From the NCBI GenBank assembly GCA_000702025.1, contig JNKJ01000006.1, forward strand, positions 323,527-387,526: 64,000 nt of DNA, in the 5' to 3' direction. The translations under genes were made by a program, and so were the position numbers. Origin of the DNA: Blautia schinkii DSM 10518 (lineage in GTDB: Bacteria; Bacillota; Clostridia; Lachnospirales; Lachnospiraceae). Below the pieces are notes generated by a model, which saw nothing but the letters and a program-made list of their open reading frames with translations, ran no database searches and had not been told where the DNA came from. Shown here piece after piece: positions 35,212 to 43,001 of the stretch (positions are counted from its first letter, which is position 1; each line of letters opens with the position of its first letter).

Positions 35212-35226
35212 ATTCCATTCTGGAAT
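35212..35226. promoter_or_regulatory. LysR-type box in the divergent LysR/ubiD control region
   Basis: ATTCCA-TTC-TGGAAT is a perfect 6-3-6 dyad of the T-N11-A class. A second dyad, TTGA-N6-TCAA (35242-35255), lies 15 bp further on, nearer the ubiD start. Together they form plausible recognition and activation sites for the divergent LysR regulator. Confidence 0.6.
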
Positions 35227-35336
35227 CAATTGTACCACAACTTGAATTGAATCAACAACCCAAATGTTATAAGTTTAATTTATACAAAATTCAAAAAGTA
35301 ATGAAAACAGCGAAATGAAAGGGGGACAAGATATAA

Positions 35337-36812
35337 ATGGAAAATAAAGTAAATGATTTGAGAAGCGCCTTGGAACTGCTGGAAGCCCTTCCCGGACAGC
35401 TGGTACAAACAGACGTGGAGGTGGATCCCATGGCGGAGCTTTCCGGCGTATACCGTCACGTGGGTGCAGGCGGGACAGTCATGCGTCCCACAAAGAAAGG
35501 CCCGGCCATGATTTTTAACAATGTAAAAGGGCATCCGGGAGCCAGGGTGGTCATAGGACTTCTTGCCAGCCGTGAAAGAGTGGGAACTCTTTTAGGCTGT
35601 GCTCCGCAAAAGCTTGGATTTTTGTTAAAGGACAGTGTAAGTAACCCGATCAAGCCTGTTGTCATTCCCAATGACCGGGCAAAGTGCCAGGAGGTAGTGC
35701 ATTATGCTTCGGAGGAAGGTTTTGACATCCGCAGGCTTGTGCCGGCGCCAACGAACACAGAGGAAGATGCGGGACCATATATAACACTGGGAATGTGTTA
35801 TGCTTCCAATCCGGTGACTGGGGAATCGGATGTTACCATCCATCGCATGTGCCTGCAGTCTGAGGATGAGATCTCCATTTTCCTGCAGCCCGGGGCCCGT
35901 CATATCGGATATTTCCGGGAATTGGCGGAGGCTGAGGGCAAACCGCTTCCAATATCTATAAGCATTGGGGTGGACCCTGCCATTGAGATTGCCTCCTGCT
36001 TTGAACCGCCCACCACACCCCTTGGTTATGACGAGCTGCAGGCTGCGGGGGCCATCCGTAAGGCGCCTGTGGAGATGGTACAATGTTTGACCATTCCTGA
36101 GAAAGCAATTGCAAATGCGGAGTATGTGATTGAAGGAGAAATTCTGCCAAACCGGAGAATCCGGGAGGATATGAATTCCAATACAGGTAAAGCAATGCCG
36201 GAGTTTCCGGGCTATTGCGGAGCGGCAAACCAGGAGCTTCCGGTGATAAAGGTAAAAGCCGTTACTACCCGCAAAAACCCTATTATGCAGACATGTATCG
36301 GCGCTAGCGAGGAGCATGTTTCTATGGCGGGGATTCCAACAGAAGCCAGTATTCTTGCCATGGTGGAAAAGGCAATGCCAGGAAAACTTTTGAATGTACA
36401 CTGCTTATCCTCAGGAGGCGGTAAATACGCTGCAGTCATGCAGTTTAAAAAATCAGTTCCGTCTGATGAAGGTCGTCAGCGGCAGGCAGCTCTTCTGGCT
36501 TTCAGCGCCTTTGCGGAGCTTAAGCATGTATTTCTTGTGGATGAAGATGTGGACTGCTTTGACCTTAAGGATGTGATGTGGGCCATGACTACGCGCTTCC
36601 AGGCAGACATTGATATCATACCGATTCCGGGGGTGCAGTGCCATCCGTTAGACCCTTCCAATAGTCCGGACTATCATTCTGCCATCCGCGGACGGGGGAT
36701 TGCGTGCAAAGCAATATTTGACTGTACGGTACCCTTTGATCAGAAGGAGCGTTTTGCCAGAGCAAAATTCAAAGATGTGGACCCAAAACATTGGCTTCCG
36801 GAAATGTTTTGA
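35337..36812 (+). CDS. UbiD-family prenyl-FMN-dependent decarboxylase
   Basis: This 491-residue enzyme matches the UbiD/LpdC/Fdc family over its full length, including the NRMCLQ-like HRMCLQ segment (about 166-171), AEYVIEGEILPNRRIRE (about 260-276, with the catalytic Glu region) and the C-terminal DIIPIPGVQCHPLDPS segment. It decarboxylates, or under some conditions carboxylates, an aromatic or alpha,beta-unsaturated acid using prenylated FMN with a metal. The UbiX flavin prenyltransferase is encoded 49 bp downstream, and an LpdD-like protein follows, matching gallate- and phenolic-acid decarboxylase operons. A divergent LysR gene shares the promoter region. Confidence 0.93.
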   Translation: MENKVNDLRSALELLEALPGQLVQTDVEVDPMAELSGVYRHVGAGGTVMRPTKKGPAMIFNNVKGHPGARVVIGLLASRERVGTLLGCAPQKLGFLLKDSVSNPIKPVVIPNDRAKCQEVVHYASEEGFDIRRLVPAPTNTEEDAGPYITLGMCYASNPVTGESDVTIHRMCLQSEDEISIFLQPGARHIGYFRELAEAEGKPLPISISIGVDPAIEIASCFEPPTTPLGYDELQAAGAIRKAPVEMVQCLTIPEKAIANAEYVIEGEILPNRRIREDMNSNTGKAMPEFPGYCGAANQELPVIKVKAVTTRKNPIMQTCIGASEEHVSMAGIPTEASILAMVEKAMPGKLLNVHCLSSGGGKYAAVMQFKKSVPSDEGRQRQAALLAFSAFAELKHVFLVDEDVDCFDLKDVMWAMTTRFQADIDIIPIPGVQCHPLDPSNSPDYHSAIRGRGIACKAIFDCTVPFDQKERFARAKFKDVDPKHWLPEMF

Positions 36813-36861
36813 GTGTTTGAGAGGCCTTTTATTAAAGCGAGAGAAAAACAGGAGCCAGAAT

Positions 36862-37425
36862 ATGAAAAAAAGAATCATTGTGGGAATCACCGGCGCCAGC
36901 GGCATACCGCTGGCAGTACATCTGCTGAAGGAGCTGAAGAAGCTTCCTGAGGTGGAGACGCACCTTGTATATACAAAGGGAGCAGAAATGACAGCAGAAT
37001 TTGAATGCGGATGCAATATGGAGGAAATCCGTGTTCTTTCGGATGTGTGTTACGATAATGAAAATATAGGTGCGGCGATTGCCAGCGGTACTTATCACAC
37101 AGAAGGAATGATTGTGCTGCCCTGCAGTATGAAAACAGTGAGCGGGATAGCTCATGGCTTTTCTGACAATCTCCTCCTGCGTGCGGCAGATGTGACGATT
37201 AAGGAGCAGAGACGGCTGATACTGGCCGTACGTGAGACGCCATTGAGTCCCATTCATCTGGAAAATATGCTCGGCCTCTCCAGACTTACAAATGTGAGTA
37301 TCATGCCTCCGGTACTGTCTTATTATCATTTGCCTATGACAGTGGAGGACATGGAGCGTCAGCTTGTGGGCAAAATACTCAGCCGGTTTCACATTGAAAT
37401 GGAAGGATTTCAAACATGGAATTGA
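36862..37425 (+). CDS. ubiX: UbiX-family flavin prenyltransferase
   Basis: This 187-residue enzyme has the N-terminal flavin-binding motif GITGASGIPLA, the KTVSGIAHGFSDNLLLRAAD segment and the C-terminal RETPLSPIHLENML motif of UbiX. It makes prenylated FMN from FMN and dimethylallyl phosphate for the UbiD-like enzyme encoded upstream. The start at 36862, with AGGAG upstream, gives the usual family length; the longer frame that overlaps ubiD is not credible. The gene overlaps the LpdD-like gene by 10 bp. Confidence 0.94.
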   Translation: MKKRIIVGITGASGIPLAVHLLKELKKLPEVETHLVYTKGAEMTAEFECGCNMEEIRVLSDVCYDNENIGAAIASGTYHTEGMIVLPCSMKTVSGIAHGFSDNLLLRAADVTIKEQRRLILAVRETPLSPIHLENMLGLSRLTNVSIMPPVLSYYHLPMTVEDMERQLVGKILSRFHIEMEGFQTWN

Positions 37426-37838
37426 TACTGCACAAGTCATATGAGAAGGCTGTATGTGGAATAAAGCTTCTCTGTGATATGGTTCAAATGGGCAAAGACC
37501 TTACCCTTATTGTGAGAGACAATAAATGCGCGCATATCGGCTGCACTGTGCTCTCCTTGGCCAGGCCCAGCCTTACGGGACGTGGAGTGAGCACTACCAC
37601 ATCGGTGCTTAATTGTATGGGGCATAAGGATGACGTGATTGCACGAAGGTTCGCCGAGGCTGCGGCAGTTAAGGCAAGGGCAACAGTAGTGTGCACTTGT
37701 GGGGTTCACATTGACAGTATCACAGAGAAACAGATACATTTGGTATTGGAGGCGTGCGAGGAGCTGTTGTCTATGGTCCTTGAGGATATTGAAGCGCCAA
37801 TGACAGCGGATTCGGACAACAATGGGGGAAGGATTTGA
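37416..37838 (+). CDS. LpdD-like accessory protein of a UbiD/UbiX decarboxylase
   Basis: This 140-residue protein resembles LpdD of Lactobacillus gallate decarboxylase operons, now described as a prenylated-flavin chaperone family. Visible conserved elements include the glycine-rich GRGVSTTTSVLNCMGHKDD segment and a Cys-rich stretch VVCTCGVH. It overlaps ubiX by 10 bp and closes the three-gene decarboxylase operon, with a two-component system starting 10 bp later. The assignment rests on context plus resemblance, so it is a little less certain than the other two. Confidence 0.75.
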   Translation: MELILHKSYEKAVCGIKLLCDMVQMGKDLTLIVRDNKCAHIGCTVLSLARPSLTGRGVSTTTSVLNCMGHKDDVIARRFAEAAAVKARATVVCTCGVHIDSITEKQIHLVLEACEELLSMVLEDIEAPMTADSDNNGGRI

Positions 37839-37847
37839 GAAAGGCAT

Positions 37848-39449
37848 ATGGGATATAGGATTGTTATTTCGGATGATGAGAAAAATGTACTGCAGTTGAT
37901 AAAAAGCCTGGGGCACTGGGAAGAGCTGGATATCGAGATCGTGGATTGCTGCCAGGACGGCAGGACTGCCTTGGAGAGCATTTTGAAAAACAAGCCGGAT
38001 CTGGTGATTTCTGATATAAAGATGCCGGTTTACGATGGAATCCAGCTTATTGAAAAAGTAAAAGAACGGGGGCTTGATACCCTCTTTATTTTGGTGAGCG
38101 GTTACCGGCACTTTGAATATGCAAGGAATGCCATACAGCTTGGGGTCATGGACTATCTGCTAAAGCCGATTGACGAACAGCAGCTCAACGAGACTCTTTT
38201 GAAGGTGTGCCGTAAGATAGATCATCTCAGGGAGGAGAGGGAAAAGGTCCAGGCCTATGATATCCGGGCAGAACAGGATATGATGAAGCAATTCTGGGAG
38301 GTTTTGATCCACGGAGATGAGATACAGGGAGCAGAATATTTGAAAACTGAGAAAGACTGTAACAGGGTCTATGGAACAGAATTTTCGAATCCCTGCTATC
38401 AGGTGCTGAGTATGGCGACCAGCCTAAATGCAATGCTGGAGCATAAAAATTCTCTGTTCAGCGACAAGGTAAGAAGCTTTGTGAATGCCTGCTTCGGTGA
38501 AATCTCGACGGTTTATTGTCATACGACCTATCGAGGGCACATCATTATTCTTAATTTTGAAAAGGGCAGAAATAGAGATATTAAGGATGCCATCTCTGTC
38601 TTTTTTTGTAATGTCCGGGATTTACGGAATATTTATGGCGATTTCAGGCTGAATATCGGCTGCAGTGAGGTGCATGAGGAGATAGGCGAACTTCGAAACG
38701 CGTTTATCGAGGCCAATGCTGCAGAGTGGGGCAGGCTTGTATTTCTGGGAAATAGCATTGTGCAATATAGCCAGGTACGCTATTTGAGCAGGTTTAACCA
38801 GGAGGAACTGATCAGCATCGGGGAAATGAAGCAGCTTCAGGAGTGTATAAGGTTTATTAAGCAGGAAGAGGCCAGCCGGCTTTTTGAGGAGATATATAAA
38901 AGAGCGGCGGCTTTAAATAATGCGAACCCTCAAGATATGAGGAGAAAATATTGGGATATAACATGGAAGCTTTTGGAGAGCTTTGAGGGTCTGCCGGAAT
39001 ACACAAGTATGCAGGAACGCTTCTATTATGCATATTTAGAAGCCAGGAACTTCCAGGATATTTTTAAGAACATCTATCTGGTAATAGAAAATTATATACT
39101 CGGCGAAAAAGAAAAGCTTAACGAACAGTATGGAAAAGTGATGAAAATTGCGGTTTCGTATATGAAAGAGAATTATATGAAGCCGATATCCCAGGACGAG
39201 GTAGCGCAGGCGGCAAATGTATCCAGCGGATATTTGAGCAAGCTTTTCAAAAAGGAATTAGATATCGGCTTTAGTGAGTATCTGACCCAGATCAGGATGG
39301 ATGAAGCCATGCACCTCCTGGCTGATACGAATTTATCAATCAAGGATATCACCCAGAAGGTGGGATATCCAAACGAAAAATATTTCTTCAAATTATTTAA
39401 AAAGAACACCGGAATCCGGCCCACGGATTATAGAAAGCTTTACGGATAA
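37848..39449 (+). CDS. YesN-type AraC-family response regulator
   Basis: This 533-residue regulator has an N-terminal receiver with D9/D10, phospho-acceptor D56 (LVISDIKMP) and the conserved Lys in YLLKP (about residue 106), a long middle region (about 130-420), and C-terminal AraC-type double helix-turn-helix (DEVAQAANVSSGYLSKLFKK and YFFKLFKKNTG). GAAAGG lies upstream of the ATG. It is followed by a kinase, a catalytically dead ABC ATPase homologue and a ribose-type importer, which it probably controls. Confidence 0.93.
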   Translation: MGYRIVISDDEKNVLQLIKSLGHWEELDIEIVDCCQDGRTALESILKNKPDLVISDIKMPVYDGIQLIEKVKERGLDTLFILVSGYRHFEYARNAIQLGVMDYLLKPIDEQQLNETLLKVCRKIDHLREEREKVQAYDIRAEQDMMKQFWEVLIHGDEIQGAEYLKTEKDCNRVYGTEFSNPCYQVLSMATSLNAMLEHKNSLFSDKVRSFVNACFGEISTVYCHTTYRGHIIILNFEKGRNRDIKDAISVFFCNVRDLRNIYGDFRLNIGCSEVHEEIGELRNAFIEANAAEWGRLVFLGNSIVQYSQVRYLSRFNQEELISIGEMKQLQECIRFIKQEEASRLFEEIYKRAAALNNANPQDMRRKYWDITWKLLESFEGLPEYTSMQERFYYAYLEARNFQDIFKNIYLVIENYILGEKEKLNEQYGKVMKIAVSYMKENYMKPISQDEVAQAANVSSGYLSKLFKKELDIGFSEYLTQIRMDEAMHLLADTNLSIKDITQKVGYPNEKYFFKLFKKNTGIRPTDYRKLYG

Positions 39450-39468
39450 AGACCTGAAAGGGGATTAT

Positions 39469-40404
39469 ATGAAACCGGATAAAATTTTATATATCATAGA
39501 ATATTTTGTATTCTTCATGCTTTTGACAGCAATTTTCTTAAAAGCACAGACGTGGCTAATCTTGCTGCTTACGGGAGGGGAAATGCTTATGACAGGAATC
39601 AATATCCGTGAAAGTATGCGAAAGGATAAACTCATCCGTTTTATGACTGCTAATGAAAAACGCTCCAAGTGGTCACAAAAGGACGAGGAGCGTCTGAATA
39701 TTATCCGCAGGCGCATTGAGTTTTCCGCGCTCCAGAGCCAGATCAATCCTCATTTTCTATATAATACCCTGGACAGTATCAGAGGAAAGGCTCTCATTGA
39801 CGGAAATAAAGACATTGCAGTTATGGCGGAGGTCCTTTCAAAGTTTTTCCGTTATTGTATCGGTAACGAGGAAGGGCTGATTAAGGTTCGGGAAGAAATC
39901 CTGCATATCCAGGATTATTTTTTTATACAAAAGTGTAGGTTTGAGGAGAGGTTTTCTTTGGAGGTGATTGCGGAGGATGAAGGGATTTACGATTATTATA
40001 TGCCCAAGATGACACTGCAGCCCCTTGTGGAAAATGCTATGATACATGGCTTGGAAAATGTAGTCCGCAAAGGAAATATAGTAATCCGTCTATCGCATAC
40101 AGAGAAAAAGCTGATGATCACCATTGCCGATAATGGAGCCGGTATGTCACAGGAAAACCTGATGAAGCTGAATGAAAAAATGAAGGGACAATTTATCAAT
40201 GTAAATAAGAAAAACAGCAGGCATAGTGGGATTGCACTTACAAATGTCAATTCCAGAATCAGGATTACATTTGGGGAAGAGTACGGGATACACTACCGGT
40301 CCCTGTTAGGCCATGGCACAGAGGCAGTACTGATGCTTCCCTGTGTAAACGAGTTTGAGCGCATAAAATACGAAAATATCTTAAGGGAAGAGGAAAAGCG
40401 ATAA
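39469..40404 (+). CDS. short YesM/LytS-type histidine kinase without an extracellular domain
   Basis: The kinase is 311 residues long. It has two membrane helices (about 8-24 and 27-46) joined by only a few residues, then a coiled linker, the phospho-acceptor H95 in QINPHFLYNTLD, an N-box (QPLVENAMIHGLE) and a G1 box (IADNGAGMS). Catalysis looks intact, but there is no room for an external ligand-binding domain. This resembles intramembrane-sensing kinases such as BceS, which receive their signal from an ABC transporter. AAAGGGG lies before the ATG at 39469. It starts 20 bp after the YesN gene and ends 3 bp before the dead ABC ATPase gene. Confidence 0.92.
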   Translation: MKPDKILYIIEYFVFFMLLTAIFLKAQTWLILLLTGGEMLMTGINIRESMRKDKLIRFMTANEKRSKWSQKDEERLNIIRRRIEFSALQSQINPHFLYNTLDSIRGKALIDGNKDIAVMAEVLSKFFRYCIGNEEGLIKVREEILHIQDYFFIQKCRFEERFSLEVIAEDEGIYDYYMPKMTLQPLVENAMIHGLENVVRKGNIVIRLSHTEKKLMITIADNGAGMSQENLMKLNEKMKGQFINVNKKNSRHSGIALTNVNSRIRITFGEEYGIHYRSLLGHGTEAVLMLPCVNEFERIKYENILREEEKR

Positions 40405-40406
40405 GT

Positions 40407-41807
40407 ATGAGAGAGATACTTAGGATAGACCATGCAAGAATGGAATATGACAGAAATGTGGTCCTAAAGGATTATAATTTCGTAGTCAATGCCGGAGAAA
40501 TTGCTTATGTACAAGGGTTCTCAGAGAGTGGTATCTATGCGCTTTTAGATTTATTTACAGGTATCAGGCAGCTTGACGGCGGCAGGCTGTATTTGCATGA
40601 ATGCCCTGCCCCTTCTGTAAGAAAAGAAATTTTGCGTTCTTACGGGATATACACCATCACGGCAGAGCGGGATCTGGTTAAGGGTATGAGCGTAGCGGAG
40701 AATCTTGAAGCTGTGCGTTGGGTCCGGTTTCCTTTCCGGTTTTTGAAAAAAGAAAAAATGCGCAGGAAAGCGGAGGAATACCTGGGAGAAGAGGGCTTGT
40801 CTGTGGATACCTCACAGATTTTAAATCAATGGAGCAGTGTGGAGTGTCAAAAGCTTAGCATTCTTAAGGCTAAAATGCACCATGCATCTCTGATCATTCT
40901 GGACTGTATGAAGAATCCGGGAGATTATGAAGGTAAAAATGCAGAAGCAATCGGGTTGATGATAAAAAAGCTGAGCGAGGAAGGGATTGCCTTTATAATT
41001 CTCGCCGGTAAATATCTGCCCCTTTGCGAGATTGCGGATCGTGTGCAGATTATTCATAAAGGTATTGATTTATTTGAGTGGAATCCTGGGGATAAATGTT
41101 TCGGCAATGATATCCTGCTGGGAGCCGGCTATCTTACATCAAACCCGGATATTTTGGAAGAAGGCTCACTGCACATGACAGGCTTTTTTGACTTTGAATG
41201 GGAGAAGGAGAGAGGGATTTGGAAGTATCTGGAGAACATCCGCCGCTATGCTCCAAAGCTTTGGCAGGAGAGAATAGGGATAGAAGTTCCCTTAGACGGA
41301 GTGTGTTTTGACGGTCATACTGCGGTCATACCAAATACAAGTGAAAATACATTATTTCCGGAGATGACAGCCGGAGATAATATAATCATGTGCGCGTCAA
41401 AAAGAGTGGGGCGTGGTACATACGGGATTGTCAAAAAAAAGTTCCGTTCCCTGTTGGTACATACATTCTATGAGATAACAGGTATTGATGAGAGTATAAA
41501 ATACCTTTGGCAGATGAAGCCGGTACACAGGAAGATTCTTTCTATTTACCGATGGGAGATTATGAAACCCAAGGTCATCATTATGGAAAGTCCCTATATT
41601 GGACTGGGGCAGGATGAAATCCAGGAATTCTGCCGTTATCTGCGCCATTTGGAGCAAAAGGGAATGCGGATTATCTTTTTCTCTAAATCCATGGAAGAGA
41701 TGCGGAGTGTATGCAGCGAAATCATTGTAAGTGAGAATGGAAGAAACGTGAGGTATTTACAGCAGTATTTGCCAATGCAGTCTATTCAGCCTATGCACAA
41801 AAATTGA
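40407..41807 (+). CDS. catalytically degenerate RbsA-like double ABC ATPase (pseudo-ATPase)
   Basis: This 466-residue protein follows the layout of sugar ABC ATPases (RbsA/MglA) with two nucleotide-binding domains (about 1-235 and 245-455), but the catalytic motifs are lost. The P-loop position of domain 1 reads GFSESGIY (37-44) with no GKS/T, the signature reads WSSVECQK, Walker B reads LIILDC with no Glu, and the switch His is absent (IILAGK). Domain 2 lacks a P-loop and keeps only a Walker B-like IIMESPYIGL. The frame is long and clean, with spacing of 2 bp from the kinase gene, so it is not a decayed gene. It probably has a structural or signalling role with the kinase or importer. Confidence 0.85.
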   Translation: MREILRIDHARMEYDRNVVLKDYNFVVNAGEIAYVQGFSESGIYALLDLFTGIRQLDGGRLYLHECPAPSVRKEILRSYGIYTITAERDLVKGMSVAENLEAVRWVRFPFRFLKKEKMRRKAEEYLGEEGLSVDTSQILNQWSSVECQKLSILKAKMHHASLIILDCMKNPGDYEGKNAEAIGLMIKKLSEEGIAFIILAGKYLPLCEIADRVQIIHKGIDLFEWNPGDKCFGNDILLGAGYLTSNPDILEEGSLHMTGFFDFEWEKERGIWKYLENIRRYAPKLWQERIGIEVPLDGVCFDGHTAVIPNTSENTLFPEMTAGDNIIMCASKRVGRGTYGIVKKKFRSLLVHTFYEITGIDESIKYLWQMKPVHRKILSIYRWEIMKPKVIIMESPYIGLGQDEIQEFCRYLRHLEQKGMRIIFFSKSMEEMRSVCSEIIVSENGRNVRYLQQYLPMQSIQPMHKN

Positions 41808-41874
41808 TACCATATTTGAAAAAATTGCACCTCTTTACATAGGTGGGACGTGATAGCATAAATCTACAAGAAAA

Positions 41875-41909
41875 CGGTTACTGAGATAACGTAATATCTG
41901 ATCGGTAAC
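41875..41909 (+). promoter_or_regulatory. nested dyad upstream of the ribose-type importer
   Basis: GTTAC-TG-AGATA-ACGTAA-TATCT-GATCG-GTAAC forms two nested inverted pairs (outer at 41877-41881 and 41905-41909; inner at 41884-41888 and 41895-41899), 37 bp before the binding-protein start. It may be an operator or a leader hairpin. Confidence 0.45.
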
Positions 41910-41945
41910 ACAAACAAAACTACGAATAGTATTAGGAGGAAAAAA

Positions 41946-42917
41946 ATGAAGAGAAAATTAGCAATGTTATTAGCAGGAATGATGGTACTTGGAAGTACAG
42001 CAGTGCCGGTAATGGCAGAGGATGCAGATATTTCAGGAAAAACGGTGGGATATCTTATGCCCGATACCTCTGAAAGCTTTCTTTCCTGGCTTTCAAACGG
42101 TGTAAAAGAAAAGTTTACAGAAGATGGAGTCACAGTGGATATCGCAGATGCAGCAGGGGATTCCGCAAAGCAGATCAGCCAGATTGAAAACTTCGCAGCG
42201 GCAAAAACAGATTTAATTATTGTTATGGCGGTAGACCCCACAAGTGTGGGAGATGCTCTGAAACGTGCGCAGGAAGCAGGCACCATGGTAATGGTTGCAG
42301 GAAGTGACACCGGTGTTTATGACGCTTCCATGATGACGGACCAGTATGATGATGGCTGTCAGATGGCAGAAATGGCGGCAGCCTGGATTGATGAAGTATA
42401 TCCCGACGCGGAGCCAGGCAGCATTGAGGTAGCACTTTTAGAATCAAGAGATACGCCGGAGGCCAGTTCCAGATGTGACGGTATGAATACCATAACCGAG
42501 CTTTCCGATAAGGTAAATATTGTGCAGACCGTAGGCGGAATTAAGGATAACGCCAATGCCCAGGCGGCAATGGAAAATATCATGCAGGTGAATCCGGATA
42601 TCAAGGTTGTTCTGTGCTATAATTCCGGCGCTGGAATGGGAGTCAATGAATTTGCCATGCGTGCCGGCTCTCCGGTAAAGGATCCGTCCAAATTTGCTGC
42701 TTTCTCGTCAGATACAGACGATGCCTCTCTGGAGCTGGTGGCGAAATCAGCGACAGATGAAGCGGTACTGCGCGGCATCATTAAGTTCGGTAGTAATGAT
42801 CTGATCGGCGATACCTACGCTCTGGCTAAGAAGATGCTGAGCGGAGAGGATTATGAAGTAATGAATCCGGACCCACTGACAAAGATAACACCCGAAAATG
42901 TAGCTGAATTTCAGTAA
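41946..42917 (+). CDS. ribose-type (RbsB-like) sugar-binding protein
   Basis: This 323-residue protein has a Sec signal peptide ending in VPVMAE without a lipobox Cys and a periplasmic-binding-protein type 1 fold (Peripla_BP_4; VGYLMPDTSESFLSWLSNGV near the mature start, IIVMAVDPTS in lobe 1). It binds a monosaccharide or similar ligand for the RbsA/RbsC-like importer encoded next. TTAGGAGG precedes the ATG. A 12-bp stem-loop separates it from the ATPase gene. Confidence 0.92.
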   Translation: MKRKLAMLLAGMMVLGSTAVPVMAEDADISGKTVGYLMPDTSESFLSWLSNGVKEKFTEDGVTVDIADAAGDSAKQISQIENFAAAKTDLIIVMAVDPTSVGDALKRAQEAGTMVMVAGSDTGVYDASMMTDQYDDGCQMAEMAAAWIDEVYPDAEPGSIEVALLESRDTPEASSRCDGMNTITELSDKVNIVQTVGGIKDNANAQAAMENIMQVNPDIKVVLCYNSGAGMGVNEFAMRAGSPVKDPSKFAAFSSDTDDASLELVAKSATDEAVLRGIIKFGSNDLIGDTYALAKKMLSGEDYEVMNPDPLTKITPENVAEFQ

Positions 42918-42934
42918 ATAAGCCATGAATGGGG

Positions 42935-42964
42935 ACTGCCGTTAAAGAACGCTTTGACGGCAGT
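42935..42964 (+). terminator. stem-loop between binding-protein and ATPase genes
   Basis: ACTGCCGTTAAA pairs with TTTGACGGCAGT (one G-T pair) around a six-base loop and is followed by TCTCTT. Likely a partial terminator or mRNA-protecting hairpin that favours binding-protein expression. Confidence 0.7.
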
Positions 42965-43001
42965 TCTCTTGAAAGAAGAATTTGTGGAGATGAGGAATCA
43001 T

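Noticed and set aside
40407..41807. Calling the ABC-like gene a pseudogene
   Set aside because: The frame is intact over 466 codons, tightly spaced in an operon, and the motif losses are consistent across both domains, so a functional pseudo-enzyme is more likely.
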